Below, piece after piece: positions 17,373 to 24,824 of a stretch of 47,102 bases of DNA. Below the pieces are notes generated by a model. The model was not told the origin of the DNA and searched no databases. It saw nothing but the letters and a program-made list of their open reading frames with translations. Made by a program: the position numbers and the translations under genes. This stretch comes from Candidatus Rokuibacteriota bacterium. Lineage in GTDB: Bacteria; Methylomirabilota; Methylomirabilia; Rokubacteriales; CSP1-6. The stretch lies in assembly GCA_003220615.1 (NCBI GenBank), contig QHTB01000156.1, forward strand, positions 1 through 47,102. Direction: 5' to 3'. How positions within the stretch are numbered: the first letter of the stretch is position 1; the number at the start of each line of letters is the position of its first letter.

Positions 17373-18569
17373 TCAGGCCGCCCGGGCGGCGTCGGCCTTC
17401 TTGAAGTCGGCTTCCGTGAACCCGTAGAGGTGCGCGCCTCCCACCAGGATCTGCTCGGCGATCTTCCGCGGGACGTTCTTCAGCAGATTCTCGGAGACGT
17501 GCGGGAAGTTCGAGTCGAAGTGCGGGTAGTCCGTCGAGATGCACATGCGGTCGGCGCCGATCAGCCCGGCCGTCGCCTCGATCTCGGGCTCGCTCCCCTC
17601 CACCGCCGCCCAGCAGTTACGCCGGAAGTATTCCCGGGGCGTGAGCGACAGGTACGGCGCGTGGGAGTCACGGTACTGGGGATAGTCCCATTCGATACGC
17701 GACAGCAGTCCGGGCGCCCAGGAGTTCTGAGCCTCGAGGAATCCGACGCGGAGCTTCGGATAGAACTCGAAGACACCGCCGATGATCATCGCGATCAGCG
17801 ACTGCTGCATCTCGATCCAGTGGCTGGCCACGTGGCGGTAGAACCGGTTCTCGCCATAGAGCTCCGTGAAGCGGGAGTACGAGGCGGCCACGCCTTCGTG
17901 GAACCCCCACGTCACGTTCAATTCTTCGTGGAGCTTGTAGAGCGGGTCCCAGTAGTTCGAGTGCCAGTAGTGACCATTGACGAGGTTGGGCCGGATGAAC
18001 GAGCCGACGGCGCCCAGCTCCCGCACGCCTCGCACCAGTTCCTTGCAGGCCAGATGGACGTCGTGCACGGGCAGCATGGCCACGAACTTCAGACGATCGG
18101 GGCTGTACTGGCAGAACTCGTGGATCCAGTTGTTGTAGGCCTGGCAGATGGCCAGCGAGAGCAGCGGATCCAGGTTGTTGCGGGCGATGAGGGACAGGCC
18201 GGTGGTCGGGTAGAGCACCGCGATGTCGACGCCCTCCAGGTCCATGCCCATCACCTGGGCTTGGGCGTCGTAATCGCGCTCGACGGCGAAGGCGAGGCGA
18301 TCGGTGTCGTGCAGCCGAGATGCCGAGAGGAGCTGGGTGGCGTACGCCGAGCTGCGGCGGATGCGCTTTCTGTATTGCTGCAGATCGGCGTCCGACGTCG
18401 GCAGCCCATCGATGACGATCGAGCCGGCCGTTCCACGGCTGGGGCGGCCGTCCAATCCCACCGGCACGCTGACGCGGTGTCTGAACTTCGGATCCAGATA
18501 CCGCTCGAAGAGATCGGGCGGCTCCATGATGTGCATGTCGGAGTCGACGAATCGGAGACCGTCTTTCAT
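17373..18569 (-). CDS. Amidohydrolase_2 family metal-dependent hydrolase/decarboxylase
   Basis: 398 residues with the PF04909 TIM-barrel pattern: N-terminal VDSDMHIMEPPDLFERYL (metal-binding Asp and His), central GFHEGVAASYSRF, HWIEMQQSL, GVFEFYPKLRVGFLEAQNSW and C-terminal STDYPHFDS with the final Asp. Relatives are ACMS decarboxylase-like or o-pyrocatechuate decarboxylase-like enzymes acting on aromatic or ring-cleavage carboxylates. Strong ribosome-binding site GAGGAGGA before ATG 18569 and a good promoter at 18611-18638. The C-terminus reads KKADAARAA. Monocistronic and convergent with the upstream dioxygenase. Confidence 0.9.
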   Translation of the reverse strand: MKDGLRFVDSDMHIMEPPDLFERYLDPKFRHRVSVPVGLDGRPSRGTAGSIVIDGLPTSDADLQQYRKRIRRSSAYATQLLSASRLHDTDRLAFAVERDYDAQAQVMGMDLEGVDIAVLYPTTGLSLIARNNLDPLLSLAICQAYNNWIHEFCQYSPDRLKFVAMLPVHDVHLACKELVRGVRELGAVGSFIRPNLVNGHYWHSNYWDPLYKLHEELNVTWGFHEGVAASYSRFTELYGENRFYRHVASHWIEMQQSLIAMIIGGVFEFYPKLRVGFLEAQNSWAPGLLSRIEWDYPQYRDSHAPYLSLTPREYFRRNCWAAVEGSEPEIEATAGLIGADRMCISTDYPHFDSNFPHVSENLLKNVPRKIAEQILVGGAHLYGFTEADFKKADAARAA

Positions 18570-18610
18570 GAGTCCTCCTCGCCTTCGCGGCCGGCTGGCG
18601 TTGCGCCGCG

Positions 18611-18638
18611 ACTATATCTCCGTGGGCGGCAGAGTCAA
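18611..18638 (-). promoter_or_regulatory. Promoter of the amidohydrolase_2 gene
   Basis: Minus strand: -35 TTGACT (18633-18638), 16-nt spacer, -10 TATAGT (18611-18616). Initiation near 18604 gives a leader of about 35 nt with GAGGAGGA before the ATG. It lies back-to-back with the alpha/beta hydrolase gene, whose ATG is preceded by TACGAT (18653-18658) at 6 nt. Confidence 0.6.
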
Positions 18639-18664
18639 GCGCGGGTCTGGTGTACGATCCCGCC

Positions 18665-19552
18665 ATGATCACCAAGCCGGTCACGTTCTACAGCGAAGGC
18701 CACCAGCTCGTCGGCGACGTCTTCTATCCCTCGGACCTCCCGCCCGGCCAGCCGCGGGCGGGCGTCGTCCTGTGCCACGGCTACACGGGGATCAAGGACC
18801 TGTACCTTCCGGACAACGCGCGGACGCTCGCCCAGGCCGGGTACGTGGTGATGACCTTCGATTACAAGGGCTGGGGGGAGAGTGCGGGGCCTCGCAGCCG
18901 GCTCGCGCCCTACAGCCGGGTCGCCGACGTTCAGGCAGCCATGACGTTCCTCGGGACGCTTCCCGAGGTCGATGCCGAGCGGATCGGCCTGTACGGGACG
19001 AGCTACGGCGGCGCGACCGTCGTCTGGGTCGCCGCCATCGATCGTCGGGTCCGGTGCGTCGTCAGCGTGGTCGGCATCGGCAACGGCACGCGATGGATGC
19101 GCAGCGTGCGCCGCCCCGACGAGTGGCACGATCTCCTCGAGCGCTCACGGCGCGACCGCGTCAAGCGGGCGCTGGAGGGGGAGTCCGAGCTGGTGAATCG
19201 CGAGGAGATCCTGCTGCCCGATCGTCAGTCGGCGGAGCTGGCCGCCGCAGCCCGGCGGAATCTTCCGGGCGCGGTCAGCCGAATCCCGCTCGAGTACGTC
19301 GACGACACCGTCGCGTTCAACCCGGAGTGGATCGTCGACAAGATCGCGCCGCGCGCGGCGCTCTTCATCACGACCGACGACGATCGCCTCGTCCCGCCCG
19401 AGGAGTCGGCCGCGCTCTACGCGAGAGCCGGCGAGCCCAAGCGGCTCGTGGTGCTCAAGGGCTACGGCCACTACGAGGTCTACAAGGAGCCGGCGTTCGG
19501 CGAGGTCATGGCGGCCACGCTCGCCTGGTATCGGGAGCACCTGCCCGCATGA
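18665..19552 (+). CDS. Alpha/beta hydrolase (dienelactone hydrolase/acetyl-esterase-like)
   Basis: 295 residues. Oxyanion segment LCHGYTGIKDLYLP, nucleophile elbow GTSYGG with Ser113, an acid in TTDDDRLVPPEE, and catalytic His in KGYGHYEVYKE, all in the canonical order. YDYKGWGES-type motif (TFDYKGWGES) places it with cytoplasmic serine hydrolases of the peptidase S15/S9-like or DUF1100-like group. ATG 18665 has no Shine-Dalgarno but TACGAT 6 nt upstream suggests another leaderless start, though no matching -35 is evident. Ends in a 4-nt overlap with the next gene, a short-chain dehydrogenase homologue, so the two form an operon. Confidence 0.88.
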   Translation: MITKPVTFYSEGHQLVGDVFYPSDLPPGQPRAGVVLCHGYTGIKDLYLPDNARTLAQAGYVVMTFDYKGWGESAGPRSRLAPYSRVADVQAAMTFLGTLPEVDAERIGLYGTSYGGATVVWVAAIDRRVRCVVSVVGIGNGTRWMRSVRRPDEWHDLLERSRRDRVKRALEGESELVNREEILLPDRQSAELAAAARRNLPGAVSRIPLEYVDDTVAFNPEWIVDKIAPRAALFITTDDDRLVPPEESAALYARAGEPKRLVVLKGYGHYEVYKEPAFGEVMAATLAWYREHLPA

Positions 19553-20316
19553 GGCTCCAGGGCAAGACCGCGCTCGTCACCGGGGCCAGTCGCAACATCG
19601 GGCGCGCCATCGCGCTGGCCTTCGCCGCCGAGGGCGCGAACCTCGTGTTGAACACTCGGGTCAACCGCGACGAGCTGGGAGCGGTCGCCGCCGAGTGCCG
19701 GAAGGCGGGCGTGCAGGTCGTTCCGGTGCTGGCCGACATCGCCGACGCCGGCGCCGTCGAATCCATGGTGCACCAGGGATTGGCCGAGCTCGGCAGCATC
19801 GACGTCCTCGTCTGTAATGCGGCCATCCGACCGCACACGTCGCTCGCCGACACGACGCTCGACGACTGGCATCGCGTGATCGGTGTGAACCTCCACTCGG
19901 CCTTCTATCTCACGCGAGCCGTGGTGCCGTCGATGAAGGAGCGCCGGCGAGGCAGCATCATCGCGATCGGCGGGCAATCAGCGTTGACCGGCCGGGCGAA
20001 CACCGCGGCGGTCACCGCGGCCAAGACCGGCTTGCTCGGACTGATCCGTGCGCTGGCCGCCGAGCTCGGGCCGTTCGGGATCCGCGCCAACATGGTGATG
20101 CCGGGCTTCATCGACACCGAGCGGCGCTACGCGGACTGGTATCCGGAGTTTCGTCAGGCGCCGCCGGGCGCGCCCGAGCAGCTCAAGGCGATTCCGCTGG
20201 GCCGGCTCGGCCGTCCCGAGGAGATTGCCGACGCCTGCGTCTTCCTGGCCTCCGACGCCTCCGCCTACGTGACCGGGGACACTCTCCGGGTCATGGGGGG
20301 CCGCGTCATCGGCTGA
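19549..20316 (+). CDS. Short-chain dehydrogenase homologue lacking catalytic Ser and Tyr
   Basis: 255 residues, classical SDR length. Cofactor motif TGASRNIG (TGxxxGxG variant with Asn, common in the family), the NAA-type motif LVCNAAIRPH, and C-terminal YVTGDTLRVMGG are intact. The active-site region is not: at the place of the catalytic Ser there is Gly142, and 13 residues later, at the place of the Tyr of YxxxK, there is Val155; Lys159 is kept (sequence VTAAK). The usual Ser-Tyr proton relay is therefore missing. NAD(P) binding should remain. It overlaps the alpha/beta hydrolase by 4 nt. It may be a non-oxidoreductase SDR, a binding protein, or an enzyme with another acid-base residue. Confidence 0.88.
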   Translation: MRLQGKTALVTGASRNIGRAIALAFAAEGANLVLNTRVNRDELGAVAAECRKAGVQVVPVLADIADAGAVESMVHQGLAELGSIDVLVCNAAIRPHTSLADTTLDDWHRVIGVNLHSAFYLTRAVVPSMKERRRGSIIAIGGQSALTGRANTAAVTAAKTGLLGLIRALAAELGPFGIRANMVMPGFIDTERRYADWYPEFRQAPPGAPEQLKAIPLGRLGRPEEIADACVFLASDASAYVTGDTLRVMGGRVIG

Positions 20317-20334
20317 GTGGGTCGGCGAGCGAGC

Positions 20335-20613
20335 TCAGAGGATGGTCTCGACGATGCGTCGGATCAGCATCGCGAGGAACACCACCATACCGGCGACTCC
20401 ACAGAGCGTCAGCCACCGCTGGCGGAGCATGAGACCGGCGTTGAGCGCGGCGAGCGCGAGGACGCCCGCACCCATGACGACCACGATTCGCCCGGCCAGA
20501 CCGAAGTCCATCTCCTCAGGGTTATCGGCCGGGCCCTCATCCGGCCGGAGGGCCCGCAGCTTGACGACCCGCATCTTGACGAGGAGTCGGGTTTGGGCGG
20601 ATGCTTTTGCCAT
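20335..20613 (-). CDS. Small two-helix membrane protein, hypothetical
   Basis: 92 residues from ATG 20613, or 79 from ATG 20574. The N-terminal third is charged (KLRALRPDEGPADNPEEMD), then two strong membrane helices, about 37-57 (GRIVVVMGAGVLALAALNAG) and 65-85 (WLTLCGVAGMVVFLAMLI). No family recognised. Neither candidate start has a convincing ribosome-binding site, and the first start is only 3 nt from the start of the divergent gene, so the later start or leaderless initiation is likely. Confidence 0.5.
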   Translation of the reverse strand: MAKASAQTRLLVKMRVVKLRALRPDEGPADNPEEMDFGLAGRIVVVMGAGVLALAALNAGLMLRQRWLTLCGVAGMVVFLAMLIRRIVETIL

Positions 20614-20616
20614 CGC

Positions 20617-21027
20617 ATGAAGAAGGTTGCCGCGGTCCTTCTCGTCTCGAGCGCCCTCGTCCTGGGCATCGCCCTGTCCGGCGAGGCCTGGGGCGGCCGC
20701 GGGCACGGACACGGACACTTCAGGAGCCGCGTCTTCATCGGTGTCGGCCCGGCGTACTGGTGGGGATGGGGCCCGTACCCGTACTGGTACTACCCGTACT
20801 ACCCCTACTACGCCGATCCGACTCCGGTCGTGGTGCAGGACCCACCCGTCTATATTCAGCAGTCGGCACCGGTGGGTCCGCCCGCTCCGGCCTCGGCGGC
20901 GCCGCCCGCCGCGCCGACTCAACCACCCGCTGAGTCCTACTGGTACTACTGTCCGAGCGCCCGAACCTACTATCCGATGATTCAGACGTGTCCCGAGCCA
21001 TGGGTGAAGGTTCCGCCACGGCCATGA
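20617..21027 (+). CDS. Secreted Tyr/Pro-rich protein, hypothetical
   Basis: 136 residues. Signal peptide [20 protein letters not shown] with cleavage near SGEAWG, a His/Gly segment GRGHGHGHF, then a low-complexity aromatic block rich in Tyr, Trp and Pro (GWGPYPYWYYPYYPYY), a Pro/Ala linker, and a C-terminal module with two Cys (YWYYCPSARTYYPMIQTC) followed by PEPWVKVPP. This last module is widespread in small exported proteins of Gram-negative bacteria. It is periplasmic or surface-located; function unknown. The stop overlaps the start of the next gene by 4 nt. Confidence 0.75.
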   Translation: MKKVAAVLLVSSALVLGIALSGEAWGGRGHGHGHFRSRVFIGVGPAYWWGWGPYPYWYYPYYPYYADPTPVVVQDPPVYIQQSAPVGPPAPASAAPPAAPTQPPAESYWYYCPSARTYYPMIQTCPEPWVKVPPRP

Positions 21028-21494
21028 CGCGAGCCCTCGCCACGGGGTTCGCGGTGGCCATTCTCCTCTGGGTAGGTGCCGCCTGGAGCGCCGACGTATT
21101 GAGCGAGAGCGTCGCGGCGATCGAGCGCGCCTCGACGGAACCGGATGGCACCCGCGTCGTGGTCGGCCACATCTCACGCAAGCTCGGCGTCTCGGTGGAG
21201 ACGTTGCGACAGGAGCGCGCGCAAACCGGCTTGGGCTGGGGAGATCTGCTGCTCGCCCACCGTCTGGCGAAGCTCACCGGAGGAACCGTCGACCAGATCA
21301 CCGCCGAGTCACGGAGCGGCAAGACCTGGGACGAGATCGCCCGCACTCACGACGTCGATTCCGCGAAGCTGCTCGCCGACCTTCAGCATTCCCTGGACGC
21401 CATCGAAAAGAAGGCGGAAGACCGGCCGGTCAACCGAGAGACGCTGTTCGGGCCAGGGAAAAAGGACTCAGCCGTCGGCCGCCAGCACTATTGA
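21024..21494 (+). CDS. Secreted protein, hypothetical
   Basis: 156 residues from the ATG at 21024, which overlaps the preceding stop (ATGA) and directly begins a signal peptide, MTRALATGFAVAILLWVG with cleavage near AWSA. The mature part is charged and helical with two similar helix-turn segments (RKLGVSVETLRQERAQTGL and KTWDEIARTHDVDSAKLL) that look like paired LysM- or HTH-like short repeats; homologous small proteins with such segments are often annotated only as hypothetical. Likely co-expressed with the upstream Tyr-rich protein and exported. Confidence 0.7.
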   Translation: MTRALATGFAVAILLWVGAAWSADVLSESVAAIERASTEPDGTRVVVGHISRKLGVSVETLRQERAQTGLGWGDLLLAHRLAKLTGGTVDQITAESRSGKTWDEIARTHDVDSAKLLADLQHSLDAIEKKAEDRPVNRETLFGPGKKDSAVGRQHY

Positions 21495-21565
21495 CGGTAG
21501 GCCCTGGCCCTGGCGGTCACCTCGTTAACGTCGAAGCGGTTGATCTCGTCGAGCGGGACTGGCCG

Positions 21566-22858
21566 TCACTGGCCGTCACCGAGGCCAGCCACACGATCGC
21601 GATCGCCCCGCACGCGCCTCGACGCATTCTCCACTCCCTGTGCCGCCTCTTTCGCAGCCATCTTTCGTTTCAGCTCGTCCGGCGTGAGACGGACGATGTC
21701 CTCGTTCTGGTGGGCATAGCGCGTGTGACCTTCCGTCTCGGCCTCGAGCAGCTCCACGCGGCCGTCGAGCACGTCGGCCTTCCAACGCTGCTGCTCGGCG
21801 TCGCGGGCGCGAAACTCCGGCATCACCTCGCGAGCGAAGAGCTCGAGACTCCGGCAGATGTCCTCGTGGGTCGTGCGGCCCGCCTGGTTGAGCAGGATGA
21901 CCTGATCCACGTGGGCGGCCTCGAACTCGCGTAGGCGGCGGCGGATCGTCTCGGGCGAGCCGATCAGCCCGCTGCGCAGCGTCTCCTGAGCTTTCTCGGT
22001 GTGCCGCCACTCCTGGTACAGCTCCCACATGTTTCCCTGGCCGGGGTTGGGAATGCCGTGCCGGCCGTAATGGCTCAGGCAGAACACGAAGAACGTCCAG
22101 CCGGCCGCCTTCTCCTCGGCCTCGGCATCGGTCTCGGCGCACATGAAGCCGCTGACCATCGCGATGTTGGGATTGACCGGATAGTCGGCGAGCTTGGCCT
22201 GGTGCCGCGTCAGGTTCGTGTAGTACCGGGTCACCCACGCGCGGGCCGCCTCTGGCGACACGAACTGGAATCCGAGCGCGCCCATCCCCCACTGACCGGC
22301 ATTGCCGATGGTGGTGATGTTGGAACAGGCGACCCACAGCGGAGGATGCGGCTTCTGGTACGGCTTGGGGATGACGTTGCGCGCCGGGAAGTCGAAGTAC
22401 GTGCCGTGCCATTCCCAGGTCTCGCGCGTGAACGCCGGCACCAGCGCTTTGACCGACTCCTCCCACACGTCGCGCTTCTCGCGCACGCGGGCGCCGAAGG
22501 GATGAAGCTCGACCGGCCCCTGACCCTCCCCGAGCCCCAGCTCGACCCGGCCGCCCGAGAGGAGATCGAGCGTGGCGACGCGCTCGGCCACCCGGATCGG
22601 GTGATTCGTGGGGAGCTGGATGATGCCGTGGCCGAGCCGGATGCGGCGCGTCCGCTGGCTGGCCGCGCCCAGGAAGACCTCGGGTGCCGACGAGTGCGAG
22701 TACTCCTCGAGGAAGTGGTGCTCGACCACCCAGGCGTAGTCATAGCCCAGGCGATCGGCCAGCTCGATCTGAGCCAGGGCGTTCTGAAAGACCTCGTACT
22801 CGCTGCGGGCCGACCACGGCCGCGGCAGCTGGTGCTCGTAGAAGATGCCGAATCTCAC
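21566..22858 (-). CDS. LLM-class flavin-dependent monooxygenase
   Basis: 430 residues. Luciferase-like (PF00296) barrel: MRFGIFYEHQLPRPW, GYDYAWVVEHHFLEEYSHSS, LGHGIIQLPTNHPIRVAE, LDLLSGGRVELGLGEGQG and PPLWVACSN are all classic for F420- or FMN-dependent monooxygenases. GTG start at 22858 with GGAGG 7 nt upstream. After about residue 360 there is an extra charged tail (EAETEGHTRYAHQNEDIVRL and beyond) longer than the core domain. The stop codon lies in a 10-bp tandem duplication (ACTGGCCGTC twice, 21558-21577). Divergent from the second TauD gene, which suggests joint catabolic use but no proven substrate. Confidence 0.9.
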   Translation of the reverse strand: MRFGIFYEHQLPRPWSARSEYEVFQNALAQIELADRLGYDYAWVVEHHFLEEYSHSSAPEVFLGAASQRTRRIRLGHGIIQLPTNHPIRVAERVATLDLLSGGRVELGLGEGQGPVELHPFGARVREKRDVWEESVKALVPAFTRETWEWHGTYFDFPARNVIPKPYQKPHPPLWVACSNITTIGNAGQWGMGALGFQFVSPEAARAWVTRYYTNLTRHQAKLADYPVNPNIAMVSGFMCAETDAEAEEKAAGWTFFVFCLSHYGRHGIPNPGQGNMWELYQEWRHTEKAQETLRSGLIGSPETIRRRLREFEAAHVDQVILLNQAGRTTHEDICRSLELFAREVMPEFRARDAEQQRWKADVLDGRVELLEAETEGHTRYAHQNEDIVRLTPDELKRKMAAKEAAQGVENASRRVRGDRDRVAGLGDGQ

Positions 22859-22876
22859 CGGAGAGCCTCCACGCGT

Positions 22877-22905
22877 TTGACAGCATCATCGGCCGTCGCT
22901 ACGCT
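22877..22905 (+). promoter_or_regulatory. Promoter of leader peptide and second TauD gene
   Basis: -35 TTGACA (22877-22882), 17-nt spacer, -10 TACGCT (22900-22905). Expected initiation at 22912-22913 coincides with an ATG at 22913 that opens a 13-codon reading frame. Confidence 0.6.
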
Positions 22906-22912
22906 CCCCTGC

Positions 22913-22954
22913 ATGATACGGAAACCGTCGATCGTCCGCGCGGGCCTCGCATGA
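22913..22954 (+). CDS. Possible leaderless 13-residue upstream reading frame
   Basis: ATG 22913 to TGA 22952-22954, encoding MIRKPSIVRAGLA. It begins exactly where the strong promoter at 22877-22905 should start the transcript and ends in an ATGA overlap with the ATG of the dioxygenase gene, which itself has no Shine-Dalgarno sequence. The arrangement suggests that ribosomes load on the leaderless end and reinitiate at 22951. No codon bias or run of one amino acid suggests classic attenuation. Inference from position only. Confidence 0.4.
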   Translation: MIRKPSIVRAGLA

Positions 22955-23877
22955 AGGTCACGGCGGTCCACGCCTGCCTCGGCGCGCGTGTCGAGGGCGT
23001 CGATCTGACCCGGCCGCTCGACGAGACCACGTTTCGCGCGATCTTCGACGCCTTCCAGGAATATTCCGTGCTCGTCTTTTCCGGTCAGCACCTCACCGAC
23101 GAGCAGCAGATGGCCTTCAGCCGGCGCTTCGGGCCGCTCGAGACCACGATCAACGCGACCGGGCGGGAAGATCGCCTGCATCCGAACATGGTCGATCTCT
23201 CCAACGTCGATCCCGACCACGACGACCGGCTGATGGACTGGACGGATCGAAAGATGATGTACCAGTCGGGCAATCAGCTCTGGCACACGGACAGCTCGTT
23301 CAAGCCGGTGCCGGCGCACTCCTCCGCGCTCTCGGGCCGCGAGGTGCCTCCGGCCGGCGGCGAGACCGAGTTCGTCAGCATGCGCCACGCCTATGCGACG
23401 CTTCCCGACGAGCTGCGGCGGTCGCTCCACGGCCGCGTCGTCGTCCACAGCATCCTCTACTCGCGGAGCACGATCGCGAAGGGATTGTTCGACGCCGATC
23501 AGGAGAAGGGACTGCCGCCGGTCCGTCAGGCGTTGATCCGCACCAATCCCGTCAACGGCCGGCCGTCGATCTACATCGGATCACACGCCTGGTACGTCGA
23601 AGGCATGGACGTCGCCGAATCACGGCGCTTGCTCGACGGCCTCCTTGCTCACACGACGGCGCCCGACCGCGCGTATCAGCACCGCTGGCGCCAGTGGGAT
23701 CTCGTGATGTGGGACAACCGCTGCGTGTTGCACCGCGGTCGCCCCTGGGACGCCGCCCATCATCGGCGCGTCATGCGGCGCACGACGGTGGCCGGCGAGG
23801 GGCCGACGGTCGAGCCACCCTACGCGACGCGAACCCTGGCCTGGGACGGCATCATCCCGAGCGGCGTCGGCGTGTAA
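22951..23877 (+). CDS. TauD/TfdA family Fe(II)/2-oxoglutarate dioxygenase
   Basis: 308 residues. Iron ligands His112 and Asp114 in LWHTDSSF and His261 in DNRCVLHRGRPW; N-terminal GARVEGVDLTRPL and YSVLVFSGQHL are family hallmarks. The full-length paralogue at 16436 has the same layout. The conserved SNVDPDHDDRLMDWTDRKM segment before the HTD motif resembles 2,4-D/alpha-ketoglutarate dioxygenase-like members, but the substrate cannot be read. ATG 22951 overlaps the stop of the short upstream frame. The gene for a TRAP-type binding protein follows after 8 nt, so the two are co-transcribed. Confidence 0.9.
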   Translation: MKVTAVHACLGARVEGVDLTRPLDETTFRAIFDAFQEYSVLVFSGQHLTDEQQMAFSRRFGPLETTINATGREDRLHPNMVDLSNVDPDHDDRLMDWTDRKMMYQSGNQLWHTDSSFKPVPAHSSALSGREVPPAGGETEFVSMRHAYATLPDELRRSLHGRVVVHSILYSRSTIAKGLFDADQEKGLPPVRQALIRTNPVNGRPSIYIGSHAWYVEGMDVAESRRLLDGLLAHTTAPDRAYQHRWRQWDLVMWDNRCVLHRGRPWDAAHHRRVMRRTTVAGEGPTVEPPYATRTLAWDGIIPSGVGV

Positions 23878-23885
23878 AACGTCCG

Positions 23886-24824
23886 ATGGCCTCCGTCTGG
23901 CACGCTCGGCAATTCCACAACCAGCCGGAGGAGAGCCACCAGCATCCGTTCCTGGTGGATCTCTGGCAGGCGGTGCGTGACGAGACGGCCGGGCGCTTCG
24001 ACTGCCGCGTGTACGCTCGGAACGCGGGAGTGCCGGGCTCCGATCCCGCCGTGCTCGAGATGCTGGTCGCGGGCGAGCTCGAGTTCTTCACGCAGATGGG
24101 CGGGATCCTCGGTCAGATCGCGCCCGTGATGGAAATCCAGGGCCTGCCCTTCGCCTTCACGAGCTCCGAGCAGGTCTACCGCGTGATGGACGGAGAGCTC
24201 GGTGCGCTTTTCCAGAAGGAGCTCGGGGCCAGAGGTCTGTACTGTTTGCCCCGCGGTCTGATGGAGAACGGCTTCCGCCAGATCTCCACGGTCGAGCGTC
24301 CCGTCAAGAGCGCCGACGATCTCATCGGCGTGACCATGCGCATCCCGGGCGGCCGGATGTTCTCCGACCTCTTCCAGTCGCTGGGCGCCGTCCCGGTCCA
24401 CGTCACCATCGCCGAGCTCTACGACGCGCTGAAATCCCACCGCGTGCAGGGCCAGGAAAATCCCCTCGTCGTGACCGAGGTGAATCGTCTCTACGAGGTC
24501 ACGCGCTACGTGGCCATCACCAACCACATGTGGTCGGGCTTCAACATGCTGGCCAATGGACGGTTCTGGAGCGGGTTGCCGGCCGACGTTCAAGCGATCA
24601 TCGAGCGCAACGTGGCCATCCACGTGGCGCGGCAGCGCGAGTACACGCAACGCCTCAATCGCGAGCTCGAGTCCCGGCTCGCCCAGCGCGGGCTCGTCTT
24701 CAACCGGGCCGACGTGGCCAGCTTCCGCCGCCGGCTGGGCGACGCCTTCTACCGGCGCTGGAAGGCCGAACTGGGGACGACCGCGTGGCGGCTCCTCGAA
24801 GCCGAGGTCGGCCCGCTCATTTGA
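23886..24824 (+). CDS. DctP-family solute-binding protein without signal peptide
   Basis: 312 residues with the DctP fold pattern: ARQFHNQPEESHQHPF at the very start, SADDLIGVTMRIPGGRMFSD with the substrate Arg, GAVPVHVTIAELYDALKSHR, and NHMWSGFNMLANGRFW. Normally such proteins carry a Sec signal peptide of 20-30 residues; here ATG 23886 opens directly on the mature domain, and the in-frame sequence upstream lies inside the dioxygenase gene and is charged, not hydrophobic. No DctQ/DctM genes adjoin. It may be a cytoplasmic ligand-binding protein, or the true start may have been lost. Convergent with the cyclase gene, overlapping 8 nt. Confidence 0.82.
   Translation: MASVWHARQFHNQPEESHQHPFLVDLWQAVRDETAGRFDCRVYARNAGVPGSDPAVLEMLVAGELEFFTQMGGILGQIAPVMEIQGLPFAFTSSEQVYRVMDGELGALFQKELGARGLYCLPRGLMENGFRQISTVERPVKSADDLIGVTMRIPGGRMFSDLFQSLGAVPVHVTIAELYDALKSHRVQGQENPLVVTEVNRLYEVTRYVAITNHMWSGFNMLANGRFWSGLPADVQAIIERNVAIHVARQREYTQRLNRELESRLAQRGLVFNRADVASFRRRLGDAFYRRWKAELGTTAWRLLEAEVGPLI

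Noticed and set aside
21558..21577. 10-bp tandem duplication (ACTGGCCGTC twice) at a stop codon
   Set aside because: Probably a recent slippage event at the end of the monooxygenase gene; it does not change any domain.
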